Counted from the first letter of the stretch, positions 1-6,551 are shown. The stretch is 14,019 bases of DNA from Pyrodictium delaneyi (GCA_015661645.1 DQVR01000028.1:1-14019), one strand, 5' to 3'. Notes: generated by a model from the sequence alone, not told the origin. Made by a program: numbers and translations.

Positions 1-394
1 GGAATACACCCTCTATGCCGGCATATAGGCCCTCAGTATTCTCGCGCACAATTACCATGTTGAAGACTCGTGGCGAGATCCCCTGGTAGCCCCTACAGGG
101 GCGAAGGTTCGCGTAGAGGTCTAGGCTCTGCCTTATGTAGACGTTTATGCTTCGATACCCGCTTGGCCCTACTGGTGTGGCTAGAGGGCCCTTTAGCGTC
201 GCATCGGCTGCACGGAGCCGGTCTAGGAGGTCGTCAGGGAACGGTTTACCAGTCCGGTTGTAGTAGGCGAGGCCCGCCTCTACCTCTTCTATGTCGAAGA
301 CGCCCACAACGTCTAGTACGCGGCGCGCTGCTGCTGTCACCTCAGGGCCTATACCATCGCCAGGTATGAGCACTATGTTATAGCGGCGTCCCAT
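1..394 (-). CDS. Isocitrate/homoisocitrate-type beta-decarboxylating dehydrogenase, N-terminal part (cut by window edge)
   Basis: The first 131 residues of an NAD(P)-dependent beta-decarboxylating dehydrogenase are present; the rest lies beyond base 1. The family oxidises and decarboxylates 2-hydroxy acids with a malate core (isocitrate, homoisocitrate, 3-isopropylmalate). Visible are the N-terminal IPGDGIGPEV (9-19), LKGPLATPV (67-75), RSINVYIRQ (81-89), DLYANLRP (92-99) and VRENTEGLYAGIE (116-128). S82, N84, R88, R98 and R117 line up with E. coli isocitrate dehydrogenase S113, N115, R119, R129 and R153, which hold isocitrate. IPMDH has a different sequence at the S/N positions, so isocitrate or homoisocitrate is the likelier substrate despite probable automatic labelling as LeuB. 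The ATG start lies 7 nt after the LeuD-type stop, and a GGTGA ribosome site overlaps that stop, so the two are cotranscribed. The family call is secure; the substrate is inference. Confidence 0.9.
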   Translation of the reverse strand, partial: MGRRYNIVLIPGDGIGPEVTAAARRVLDVVGVFDIEEVEAGLAYYNRTGKPFPDDLLDRLRAADATLKGPLATPVGPSGYRSINVYIRQSLDLYANLRPCRGYQGISPRVFNMVIVRENTEGLYAGIEGVF

Positions 395-401
395 TCCTGC
401 T

Positions 402-914
402 TCACCAGGGGAGCTGGTTCATCTTCTTAATGTACTCTACTATCCCGCCCGCCTCGAGTATCTCTAGGAGCTGTTGCGGCGGCGGCTGAAACCTCTCCTC
501 AACACCTTTAGTCACGTTGCGTACCACGCCCGCCTCGAGGTCCACCTCTATCTCGTCGCCCTGCTCAGTGACCTCTGGGATCCTATGGACTATTACCACG
601 GGTAGGCCTATGTTTATCGAATTCCTATAGAATATCCTGTGGAAGCTCTTAGCGAGTACTGCGCCCACGCCAGCAAGCTTGAGGAGCCTGGGTGCGTGCT
701 CGCGGCTGCTTCCGTAGCCGAAGCCGCGGCCTGCCACTATCACGTCGCCTGGCTGCACCTTCTTGTAGAACTCTGGTATGACTTCCTCGAAGACGTAGGG
801 AAGCATGTCCTCTAGCCTATTTATCTTAGCGAACTTGTACTTGCCGCTTATAATGTGGTCTGTGCTTATGTTATCGCCTAGCACCCATGCTCTTCCACGG
901 ATAACCCTAGCCAT
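402..914 (-). CDS. leuD: Aconitase-family small subunit (3-isopropylmalate dehydratase / homoaconitase, LeuD type)
   Basis: 170-residue small (swivelling) subunit of a two-subunit hydro-lyase that isomerises a 2-hydroxy-tricarboxylate type acid through its cis-alkene. The length is typical of archaeal LeuD/homoaconitase small subunits. Visible are GRAWVLGDNISTDHI (7-21), the GDVIVAGRGFGYGSSREHA core (56-74), and AKSFHRIFYRNSINIGLPV (88-106). GSSRE carries the substrate-carboxylate-binding Ser/Arg. The specificity loop reads SGKYKFAKI (23-31), where methanogen isopropylmalate isomerase has YLVY and methanogen homoaconitase has YLRT, so the substrate cannot be assigned from it. The ATG is preceded by a very strong ribosome site (AAGGAGGAGGTG, 922-933). 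The gene follows the large subunit by 27 nt and precedes the dehydrogenase by 7 nt. The symbol is the family name, not proof of a leucine role. Confidence 0.93.
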   Translation of the reverse strand: MARVIRGRAWVLGDNISTDHIISGKYKFAKINRLEDMLPYVFEEVIPEFYKKVQPGDVIVAGRGFGYGSSREHAPRLLKLAGVGAVLAKSFHRIFYRNSINIGLPVVIVHRIPEVTEQGDEIEVDLEAGVVRNVTKGVEERFQPPPQQLLEILEAGGIVEYIKKMNQLPW

Positions 915-941
915 GCGTGCCCACCTCCTCCTTCTCCAGCG

Positions 942-2255
942 TTAGGGCTTGAAGCTGTACGAGGGGTCTACCACCATGAGCCTGGCGTCTGCGGGTAGGA
1001 TCTCCCGCGGGTCTGTTATCCGCCCGGTTACGGCAGCCGCAGCAGCCGTCGCTGGGCTTGCTAGGTAGACCTTTGACTCCTTGTGGCCCATACGGCCGGT
1101 GAAGTTCCTGTTAGTTGTTGATACCGCCACCTCACCCTCGCCAAGGAGGCCGAGGTGTGCGCCTATGCACGGGCCACACGTGCCGAATGCTACGAAGCAG
1201 CCAGCCTCGACGAGTATGTCTACTATGCCGTTGCGCAGTAGCCTCTCGTAGACCCTACGGGACGCCGGCACGGCTATGCAGCGTACCCCGTCCCTCACCC
1301 GACGCCCCTTGAGTATCCTGGCGGCAGCCACGTAGTCCTCGTAGCGGCCGTTGGTACAGCTCCCTATGAACACCTGGTCTACCTCTAGGCCCTCGAGCTC
1401 GCGGACGGGCTTCACGTTGTCTACGTTTGGCGGTGCTGCAACTACCGGCTCAAGGCGCGGAAGCTCTAGCTCCAGCTCCTCGTCATACTCAGCTCCCGCG
1501 TCGGGCTCTAGCACCGGCACCTCCGTGCCATGGTTTACCCGGTACCACTCTCTCGTCACATCATCGGAGGGGAAGAGACCTACCTTAGCGCCCATCTCCA
1601 CCGCCATATTGCTGATGGTCATCCTGGAGTCCATGGATATCGTTTTTAGGCCCTCGCCCTGGAACTCTACCGCCTTGTATATCATGCCGTCGGAGCGGAC
1701 CATGCCTATAATCGTAAGCACTATATCTTTACCCATTATGTAGCCAGGGGCCTCCCCGCTGAGCTTGAGCCTTACCTGCTCGGGTACACGCATCCATAGC
1801 TTACCCGTAGCCATCGCTATAGCGGCGTCCGTACTCCCGACACCCGTAGCGAAGGCAGCAAAGGCGCCACCCGTCACAGTGTGGCTATCCGCACCTACGA
1901 CGAACATTCCCGGCTTTACAAGACCCTCGTCGGCTACTACCTGGTGGCTTATCCCCGTACCCACATCAAAGAGCCTCACGCCATACTCCCTGGCGAAACG
2001 CCTCATTGCGCGGTGCACTAGCGCTGCTGCCACTGTCGGCGCCGGCGCCGCGTGGTCAATGAATAGTGCTACGCGCTTTGGGTCAAAGACTCGGCTCAGT
2101 AGCGGTGTCTCCTTCATTACGTCAAATGCAAGTGTAAAGGTACCGTCATGCGCGTATACCAGGTCTATAGGGACTACTACTATCTCTCCTCTCTCGGGTA
2201 CGCGGCCAAGCTTGTCCTCGAACAGCTTCTCTGTCAAGGTACGTACCCTACTCAA
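942..2255 (-). CDS. leuC: Aconitase-family large subunit (3-isopropylmalate dehydratase / homoaconitase, LeuC type)
   Basis: 437-residue catalytic large subunit with a [4Fe-4S] cluster, partner of the following small subunit. Cluster ligands are C300 (in GSCTNGR), C360 and C363 (in GTCGPC). Other family blocks are GTGISHQV (99-106), GADSHTVTGG (121-130), STDAAIAMATGK (141-152) and TTNRNFTGRMG (380-390). The length matches the archaeal LeuC/homoaconitase class (about 420), not the longer bacterial LeuC or monomeric aconitases. The start is a TTG at 2253-2255, with GAGGGGA 4 nt upstream. The frame stays open for about 30 codons further upstream but has no ATG, GTG or TTG there, and TTG gives the usual archaeal N-terminus (MSRVRTLTEKLFEDK). 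Context with a Re-citrate-synthase-like enzyme and an isocitrate-type dehydrogenase makes aconitase or homoaconitase activity at least as likely as isopropylmalate isomerisation. Confidence 0.93.
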   Translation of the reverse strand: MSRVRTLTEKLFEDKLGRVPERGEIVVVPIDLVYAHDGTFTLAFDVMKETPLLSRVFDPKRVALFIDHAAPAPTVAAALVHRAMRRFAREYGVRLFDVGTGISHQVVADEGLVKPGMFVVGADSHTVTGGAFAAFATGVGSTDAAIAMATGKLWMRVPEQVRLKLSGEAPGYIMGKDIVLTIIGMVRSDGMIYKAVEFQGEGLKTISMDSRMTISNMAVEMGAKVGLFPSDDVTREWYRVNHGTEVPVLEPDAGAEYDEELELELPRLEPVVAAPPNVDNVKPVRELEGLEVDQVFIGSCTNGRYEDYVAAARILKGRRVRDGVRCIAVPASRRVYERLLRNGIVDILVEAGCFVAFGTCGPCIGAHLGLLGEGEVAVSTTNRNFTGRMGHKESKVYLASPATAAAAAVTGRITDPREILPADARLMVVDPSYSFKP

Positions 2256-2420
2256 CTCTATCCCCTCAAGACTTGCCCTTATTACGCGGAATCGTCCCCG
2301 AAGGGCTTCTAGACCGCATTCACATACTGCCAGCGAATAGGGGGTCTAGCTATGTTCCACAATGTACCTACTTCATGTGTGGAGGGTCGACGGTCCAGAG
2401 CACCCTTCTAGCGTCACGGG

Positions 2421-2446
2421 GCTTCACGTAGTCCCACAGTTATAAC
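2421..2446 (-). repeat. Direct repeat copy 1 (TATA-containing element)
   Basis: First copy of a short direct repeat in the intergenic region before the LeuC-type gene. It matches 2471-2495 at CTTCAC, TA, TCC and AGTTATAA, with one 1-base gap. The AGTTATAA blocks are offset by 49 bases and the CTTCAC blocks by 50. Confidence 0.55.
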
Positions 2447-2470
2447 TCTATATATACTATTTGCCCAGAG

Positions 2471-2495
2471 CCTTCACATAATCCGTAGTTATAAA
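2471..2495 (-). repeat. Direct repeat copy 2 (TATA-containing element)
   Basis: Second copy of the element at 2421-2446, closest to the stop of the upstream synthase gene. On the minus strand its TTATAACT is preceded by more T residues (TTTTATAACT). It could serve as a TATA box for the LeuC-type gene, as a T-rich terminator for the synthase gene, or as both. Confidence 0.5.
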
Positions 2496-2510
2496 ATACT
2501 GGAGCTGCGA

Positions 2511-3785
2511 CTAGTCGTTCTTACTGATTTCGGGGAAGTAGCGCATAGCTATATGCAACATTTCCTCGTCGCTCAGGGGCGTGTGCCGGCCACTCTCCTC
2601 AAAGAGCCTCACTACCTCCCGGTAGATCGCCTCCACACGAGGGTCATCCTTGTCTATGGTCTCGGCTATCTTCTCCGGTAGCCGTGCACGCAGCCACATT
2701 ACCACTGCTGCACGGCCTCCATAGGCGGTCACAGCTATGTCGGCCCTTCTCCCCACTATGCCTGGGTCGAAAGGCAAGTAGACTTCCGGGTTCTTCAGTA
2801 GGCCGTCTATGTGTACACCAGCTTTTGTCCGGAAAGCGTTACGGCCGACAACTGGCTGGTACTCTGGTACACTATAGCCCATCTCTTCGAGCAGCTCAAC
2901 GACCCTCGGTAGTGCTTCTAAGTTCACACGGTCTAGCCGCCCGGTGAGGCCAGCGTAGTGGAGCAGCATTACCTCTAACGGGCAGTTGCCAGCCCTCTCG
3001 CCTATACCCAGCAGGGTACAGTTGCTCATACCGGCTCCGTGGAGCCAGGCTGCCAGATGGTTCGCCACTACTAGGCCTAGGTCGTTGTGGCCGTGGAACT
3101 CTATCTGCTCGGCTGCTAGCCCGGCCTCACGTAGAGCCTCTATAAGCGCCGGTATTCCCCGAGGCGGCGCCGCCTCGGGGAACGGTAGGCCCAGGCCTAG
3201 GGTATCCGCCACCTTTACGCGGAATGTTACGCCGTAGTGTTCACTGAGTGCTATCAACTTCTCTACAAATGGTAGTATATTCTTCTCGAGACTCGCCCTC
3301 GTAGCATCCTCTAGCGTACACCGCACAACTATACCGCGCTTCATAGCCTCCTCGACTACCATTAGATACTTGTTGAAAGCCTTATCTCTCGTCACGCCGA
3401 ACTTATAGTAGATATGGTAATCGCTTATACTGGTGAGTATGGTGGTCTCGTCGAGACCCGCCTCTATCACCAGCTTCAGGTCGTTCATGGTAGCCCTTAT
3501 CCAGCCTATAGGCTTGGGATACTCGGCGCCGTACTCCCTTATCCTCTTTACCAGCTCACGGTCTCTCGGCGTGTAGAGGAAGAGTTCTGCCGACGCTATG
3601 GCCCCACGGCCACCTAGTTCCACTAACAGCTCGTATATCCTTAGCCCCTCCTGAACTGTTATCGGGCGCCAACCCTGTTGCCCATCCCTCAGTGTGGTAT
3701 CGGTTACCACTATCTTATCTGGCTCAAACCAGCGAGGAGCCTCCCCGCCGAACATTATCCGGGGAGGCGCTGTGTACGGAAACAC
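2511..3785 (-). CDS. Citrate/homocitrate/isopropylmalate synthase family protein, Re-citrate-synthase-like
   Basis: 424-residue DRE-TIM metallolyase-superfamily acyl-CoA condensing enzyme. It condenses acetyl-CoA with a 2-oxo acid (oxaloacetate, 2-oxoglutarate or 2-oxoisovalerate, depending on subtype). Visible are the DTTLRDGQQG catalytic and metal motif (29-38), metal-binding HGHND (231-235), GIGERAGN (260-267) and the AFRTKAGVHIDGL block (317-329) in place of the usual HESGIH. The protein ends near residue 424 with no LeuA allosteric dimer domain, so it is not a standard leucine-feedback LeuA. DGQQGWRPITV, GWIRATMNDLKLVIEAGLDE and SDYHIYYKFG fit my memory of the clostridial/Dehalococcoides branch that includes Re-citrate synthase. 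The start is GTG with no good Shine-Dalgarno. TTTTACGG about 30 nt upstream fits a leaderless transcript; an internal ATG at residue 11 is the alternative. Substrate is not settled. Confidence 0.85.
   Translation of the reverse strand: MFPYTAPPRIMFGGEAPRWFEPDKIVVTDTTLRDGQQGWRPITVQEGLRIYELLVELGGRGAIASAELFLYTPRDRELVKRIREYGAEYPKPIGWIRATMNDLKLVIEAGLDETTILTSISDYHIYYKFGVTRDKAFNKYLMVVEEAMKRGIVVRCTLEDATRASLEKNILPFVEKLIALSEHYGVTFRVKVADTLGLGLPFPEAAPPRGIPALIEALREAGLAAEQIEFHGHNDLGLVVANHLAAWLHGAGMSNCTLLGIGERAGNCPLEVMLLHYAGLTGRLDRVNLEALPRVVELLEEMGYSVPEYQPVVGRNAFRTKAGVHIDGLLKNPEVYLPFDPGIVGRRADIAVTAYGGRAAVVMWLRARLPEKIAETIDKDDPRVEAIYREVVRLFEESGRHTPLSDEEMLHIAMRYFPEISKND
3155..3182. repeat. Perfect 28-base palindrome inside the synthase gene
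   Basis: Two 14-base arms (TTCCCCGAGGCGGC and its exact complement) meet with no spacer around GGCGCC. They encode FPEAAPPRG (residues 202-210). In RNA this could form a hairpin of about 12 base pairs with a 4-base loop. Confidence 0.9.
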
Positions 3786-3978
3786 GTCACGGTACAGTTC
3801 TAGCTCTGCTACGTCCGTAAAACCGCACCACCCCCGTATACTGGCAAGAGAAGGGTAGAGGTGCAGTTACCCTGCAAGGATAGACTGCTAGCGGGTAGGC
3901 CGTGTAGTGCAAGGGGTGCTAATAACTTGCCGGAGTTGAGGCCCGGACTACTGATCGATAGGACAAATGGGGCTGAGA

Positions 3979-4065
3979 CTGTTTCCGCACCAGATGTGTA
4001 GGAGTCCGTACTTCCGGGCCAGCTGGTACACGGGATTTAACTTCTCTGTACATTATTTGATGCAG
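3979..4065. repeat. Diverged tandem repeat, unit 1
   Basis: It shares ordered blocks with 4095-4170: CTGTTTCCGC (3979-3988, identical), a 26-base block at 4028-4053 that matches 4137-4162 at 20 of 26 positions, and ATGCAG (4060-4065). Five of the six block mismatches are transitions. Block offsets are 116, 109 and 105 bases, so the copies differ by small indels. Confidence 0.55.
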
Positions 4066-4094
4066 AATCCATCACTTTCTTCATGTAGTAGGTG

Positions 4095-4170
4095 CTGTTT
4101 CCGCTATATATTTGACTGCCCGGTGAACAGTTATGGGCACGTGGTTTGACTTCTTTGTATATCTATGCAG
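4095..4170. repeat. Diverged tandem repeat, unit 2
   Basis: Second copy: CTGTTTCCGC at 4095-4104, the 26-base block at 4137-4162 (core TTTGACTTCTTTGTATAT), and ATGCAG at 4165-4170. It also contains CTATATATTTGAC (4104-4116), a TATA-like run on either strand. See unit 1 for the alignment. Confidence 0.55.
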
Positions 4171-4194
4171 CTCGATTGCTATAGAAGCTGCATA
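4164..4194. repeat. Inverted repeat, 9-base arms
   Basis: TATGCAGCT (4164-4172) and AGCTGCATA (4186-4194) are exact complements separated by 13 bases. It could form a stem-loop in RNA or bind a dimeric protein. The left arm overlaps the end of tandem repeat unit 2. Confidence 0.6.
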
Positions 4195-4388
4195 CTGTAC
4201 ACCATCCAGTAGAGCACAGAGGGGCCGATACGTGTACCCGAAGAGCGCGGCGCAGAGGACCTAGAGGATACAGAGAAGGCTATGTTATACCCAGGCGGTT
4301 AATAGACAGGGTGCGCGTGACCTGCGAGGACCTGGGGGTGATGTAGAGACGTGAGCCGGATAAACCTTATTGCGGTATAGGGGTTGAG

Positions 4389-6287
4389 CTAGTAGTAGTA
4401 CCATATGCTTTTATAGTCTTCTGGGTCTTCACCGAAGACCTCCTGTAGCTTGTCGAGATACATCTTTATCGACACTATGTCTGTGTATATGTATGGGTCT
4501 ACTAGCTGTATGTTCTTCTCCCAGGGGTGCCAGAGGTATACACGGCGCCCGTCGGGCCGTATCATTATCAGCTCGTGGTCCTGGCCTGCGCGTAGATGGT
4601 TCTTACCAAGCCTCGGCACGTTAAATACTGGCTCTTCAGTGCGAAAGCTGCCCGGCAGCAGGCGTGCTTCCTCCTTGCGCTCCTGTAATATTCTCGCCAC
4701 TGGTACGAGGTAGTCCTTGGTCTCCCACTTGCCCTTAGGGTAGAAGTTGTAATAGGGGTCTATACCGGCCTTCTTCAGCGCTATCCTCAGCGCTACTGTC
4801 TCGAAGCGGCGGCTCACCCAGAACGTGTATACCTGCTGGTTGTATATCATTAGGCCGTTACGGCGCAGCTTAAACGCGGCCTCGGCTACCTCGGGTGTCA
4901 CCTCGTAAGCAGACTCAAAGTGCGTCGAGACGGTTATTACGCGCTTGCCTGGCTCTATGTAGCTACCGAGCATCTCTGCGAGTTCATCCGTTATCCTGAA
5001 GGGAACGGTCACGAGTATACGCGTACCTATGCGTATCAGCTCTACGTGATCCAGCTCCGAGAGCCTCTTGATAATATGCTCTATCATGTCGTCACTCAGT
5101 ATCATTGGGTCGCCGCCGGTCACCAGTACATCACGTACCTCCGGGTGCTCTGCAAACCAGTCTATAGCCTTGTCTATGAGCTTCTTTGTAGGTATACCCT
5201 CGGGGTCCATCGCTGTTACTATCTCCCAGTTGCGCTGACAGTAGACACAGATCTGCGGGCACGTGTTGGCGGCTTTCAGTATCGCTACCATCGGGTAGCG
5301 GCGTGTTATGAGCGGGTGCGGGCTGGTATCATGCTCGCCCATGAAGTCGAAGTAGTACTCGCGCTCCTTACGGTGCTCTATCATAGTCTTGACGTAGTGG
5401 AGTGGCGGCAGCACCTGGCGTCTCACGTGGTAGTCGTGGCTCCACGGAGTGTCTAGGTCGAAGAGGTGCAGATAGTACGGGGTTACCCCGAACGGCACCT
5501 TGTACTCCAGGGCATCCACCAGCGCCTTTACATCGTCTTCGTCGAGGCGTAGCAGGTCCTGGAGTATCTTGATCCCACGACGGCCCTTCAGTACGTTACG
5601 GAAGTGCCAGCGGTAGTCTCTCCAGTCATCCATGCTACCGCCGAGGACCTCTAGTATCCGTTTCACGTTCTCCCTTCTCTTCTCTACTACCTTGGGATCT
5701 AGCCCGCTAGGGTACCGCTTGAGATACTCCTTTACCCTTTTGGCGAGCTCGTCTAGGTAATTGCTCCTTGCTATTCCGGCCTCGCGGCCCTTTATCCTGC
5801 TAAAGTCTACCTGCTCGAGCCCTTCAGCGTACTTCGCGGGGTAGATGTCGGGCCTGCCGTTTATCGCCTTGAACAAGTGTTTGAGCTCGTACACGAAGCC
5901 TTCATCGACTTCCTTTGCTGCTGCCTGGCCTTCCTTGGCTAGGCGCCATATGTAGTACAGGGCGCTGTAGCCTGTAAGCTTCTCGTTCCTCGTGGATATA
6001 ATGTTCTTGAATACGCGCATCGCGTCGCGGGCTACAGCCTCTATGAGAGGGTGCAGCTTGTGCTCGCCGCTGAGCAGGCTCCACTCGAGCCGGTTCAGGT
6101 ATAGGAAGAGACTGCGTCTAGCGTCCTCGAGGCTGCTGGATGTGAGAAGTATCTCCTTTATGTTCGGGTCCTCGCTCCACAAGAACTCGTCAAGGTTTAT
6201 ACTGGTAGCAGGCTTCATTATCTGCAGCGGTACGTCCGTGCGGTGTATCCTGGCGTAGTCGTACTGTTCTTGAATCAGCGTCTGCAT
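4389..6287 (-). CDS. Radical-SAM, PLP-dependent 2,3-aminomutase, glutamate-type (KamA family)
   Basis: 632-residue KamA-family enzyme that moves an amino group from C2 to C3 of an amino acid using SAM, a [4Fe-4S] cluster and PLP. The cluster motif is C343, C347, C350 (CxxxCxxC). TGGDP (390-394) follows, and PLP lysine K562 lies in VPRLGKN. In clostridial lysine 2,3-aminomutase, D293 and D330 bind the lysine side chain. Here the aligned residues are K518 (PYYNFYPKG) and N556 (VFNVPRLGK), the replacements reported for glutamate 2,3-aminomutase (K332 and N369). Glutamate to beta-glutamate, a compatible solute, is therefore likelier than beta-lysine. The N-terminal 330 or so residues are a long helical extension. 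The ATG at 6287 is chosen over one at 6470 because GGGTG sits 8 nt before it and a TATA-like ACTTAAG lies about 45 nt before it; the extra 61 residues look like translated leader. Confidence 0.9.
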   Translation of the reverse strand: MQTLIQEQYDYARIHRTDVPLQIMKPATSINLDEFLWSEDPNIKEILLTSSSLEDARRSLFLYLNRLEWSLLSGEHKLHPLIEAVARDAMRVFKNIISTRNEKLTGYSALYYIWRLAKEGQAAAKEVDEGFVYELKHLFKAINGRPDIYPAKYAEGLEQVDFSRIKGREAGIARSNYLDELAKRVKEYLKRYPSGLDPKVVEKRRENVKRILEVLGGSMDDWRDYRWHFRNVLKGRRGIKILQDLLRLDEDDVKALVDALEYKVPFGVTPYYLHLFDLDTPWSHDYHVRRQVLPPLHYVKTMIEHRKEREYYFDFMGEHDTSPHPLITRRYPMVAILKAANTCPQICVYCQRNWEIVTAMDPEGIPTKKLIDKAIDWFAEHPEVRDVLVTGGDPMILSDDMIEHIIKRLSELDHVELIRIGTRILVTVPFRITDELAEMLGSYIEPGKRVITVSTHFESAYEVTPEVAEAAFKLRRNGLMIYNQQVYTFWVSRRFETVALRIALKKAGIDPYYNFYPKGKWETKDYLVPVARILQERKEEARLLPGSFRTEEPVFNVPRLGKNHLRAGQDHELIMIRPDGRRVYLWHPWEKNIQLVDPYIYTDIVSIKMYLDKLQEVFGEDPEDYKSIWYYY

Positions 6288-6551
6288 ATCTGGCGCACCC
6301 GTTACGGGCTCACGCTGCGTAGACTGGTAGCTTAAGTACTTGCCCCTACTCGTGGCAGAGGGTCTTATCGAAAAACTACGCCCCCTACCATGCTTAGCGG
6401 CACTACATCTGGGAGCTACAGCGTACAACACGTCTACCCAGAGGCTGCGCCCCGGATTACCTGCTAGCACGCGATCCTGAAGCCGGAGGTACCGCCGGTG
6501 GAGCTAATTGAAGCCGCTGTCTATCCCTTTTATTGTGGGCTGTAGCCTGAT
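6288..6551. promoter_or_regulatory. Divergent promoter region between the aminomutase and the ABC ATPase
   Basis: 264 bases between divergent starts. Minus side: a TATA-like ACTTAAG around 6329-6340, giving an expected start of transcription near 6309 and a short leader with GGGTG before ATG 6287. Plus side: CTTTTATT at 6527-6534, about 25 nt before the ATG at 6552, which fits a leaderless transcript. The minus frame stays open across 6288-6470, but it overlaps the promoter and is not called as coding. Confidence 0.55.

Larger units (their letters stand above)
2256..2510 (-). promoter_or_regulatory. 255-base leader/promoter region of the LeuC-type gene with two repeated TATA-containing elements
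   Basis: No gene is seen here. Two similar 25-26 base elements lie about 50 bases apart, at 2421-2446 and 2471-2495. On the plus strand each reads CTTCAC-TA-TCC followed by AGTTATAA. On the minus (coding) strand each therefore starts with a TATA-like TTATAACT. A further AT-rich run (TATATATA) lies at 2448-2456. If the elements drive the LeuC-type gene, its leader would be 150-220 nt long. Promoter function is inferred. Confidence 0.45.
3786..4388. other. 603-base gene-poor region between the synthase gene and the aminomutase gene
   Basis: No ORF here looks like a real gene. It holds upstream sequence of the synthase gene (3786-3840), a diverged tandem duplication (3979-4170) and an inverted repeat (4164-4194). 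A minus-strand frame at 4081-4260 stays open for 59 codons with protein-like composition but has no usable start near its beginning. Small unrelated open pieces sit in neighbouring frames. This could be decayed sequence or an unannotated RNA gene. No tRNA fold, C/D-box pair or insertion-sequence end was recognised. Confidence 0.6.

Noticed and set aside
1765..2340. 191-codon plus-strand open frame opposite the LeuC-type gene
   Set aside because: It lies almost wholly antisense to a clear enzyme, has low-complexity Ser/Thr/Ala composition, and no recognisable motif. It is a shadow of codon bias.
3967..4149. 60-codon plus-strand frame in the gene-poor gap
   Set aside because: No ribosome site, no family, unlike the composition of neighbouring genes, and it crosses both copies of the tandem repeat out of register.
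3786..4388. tRNA or C/D-box small RNA in the gap
   Set aside because: No cloverleaf with a T-arm motif and no properly spaced C (RTGATGA) and D (CTGA) box pair was found by eye on either strand. GTGATGT near 4337 and CTGA at 3973 do not fit together.
4920..5456. 178-codon plus-strand frame opposite the aminomutase
   Set aside because: Antisense to conserved radical-SAM sequence, rich in Tyr/His/Val as expected from reverse reading of this gene, and no motif.
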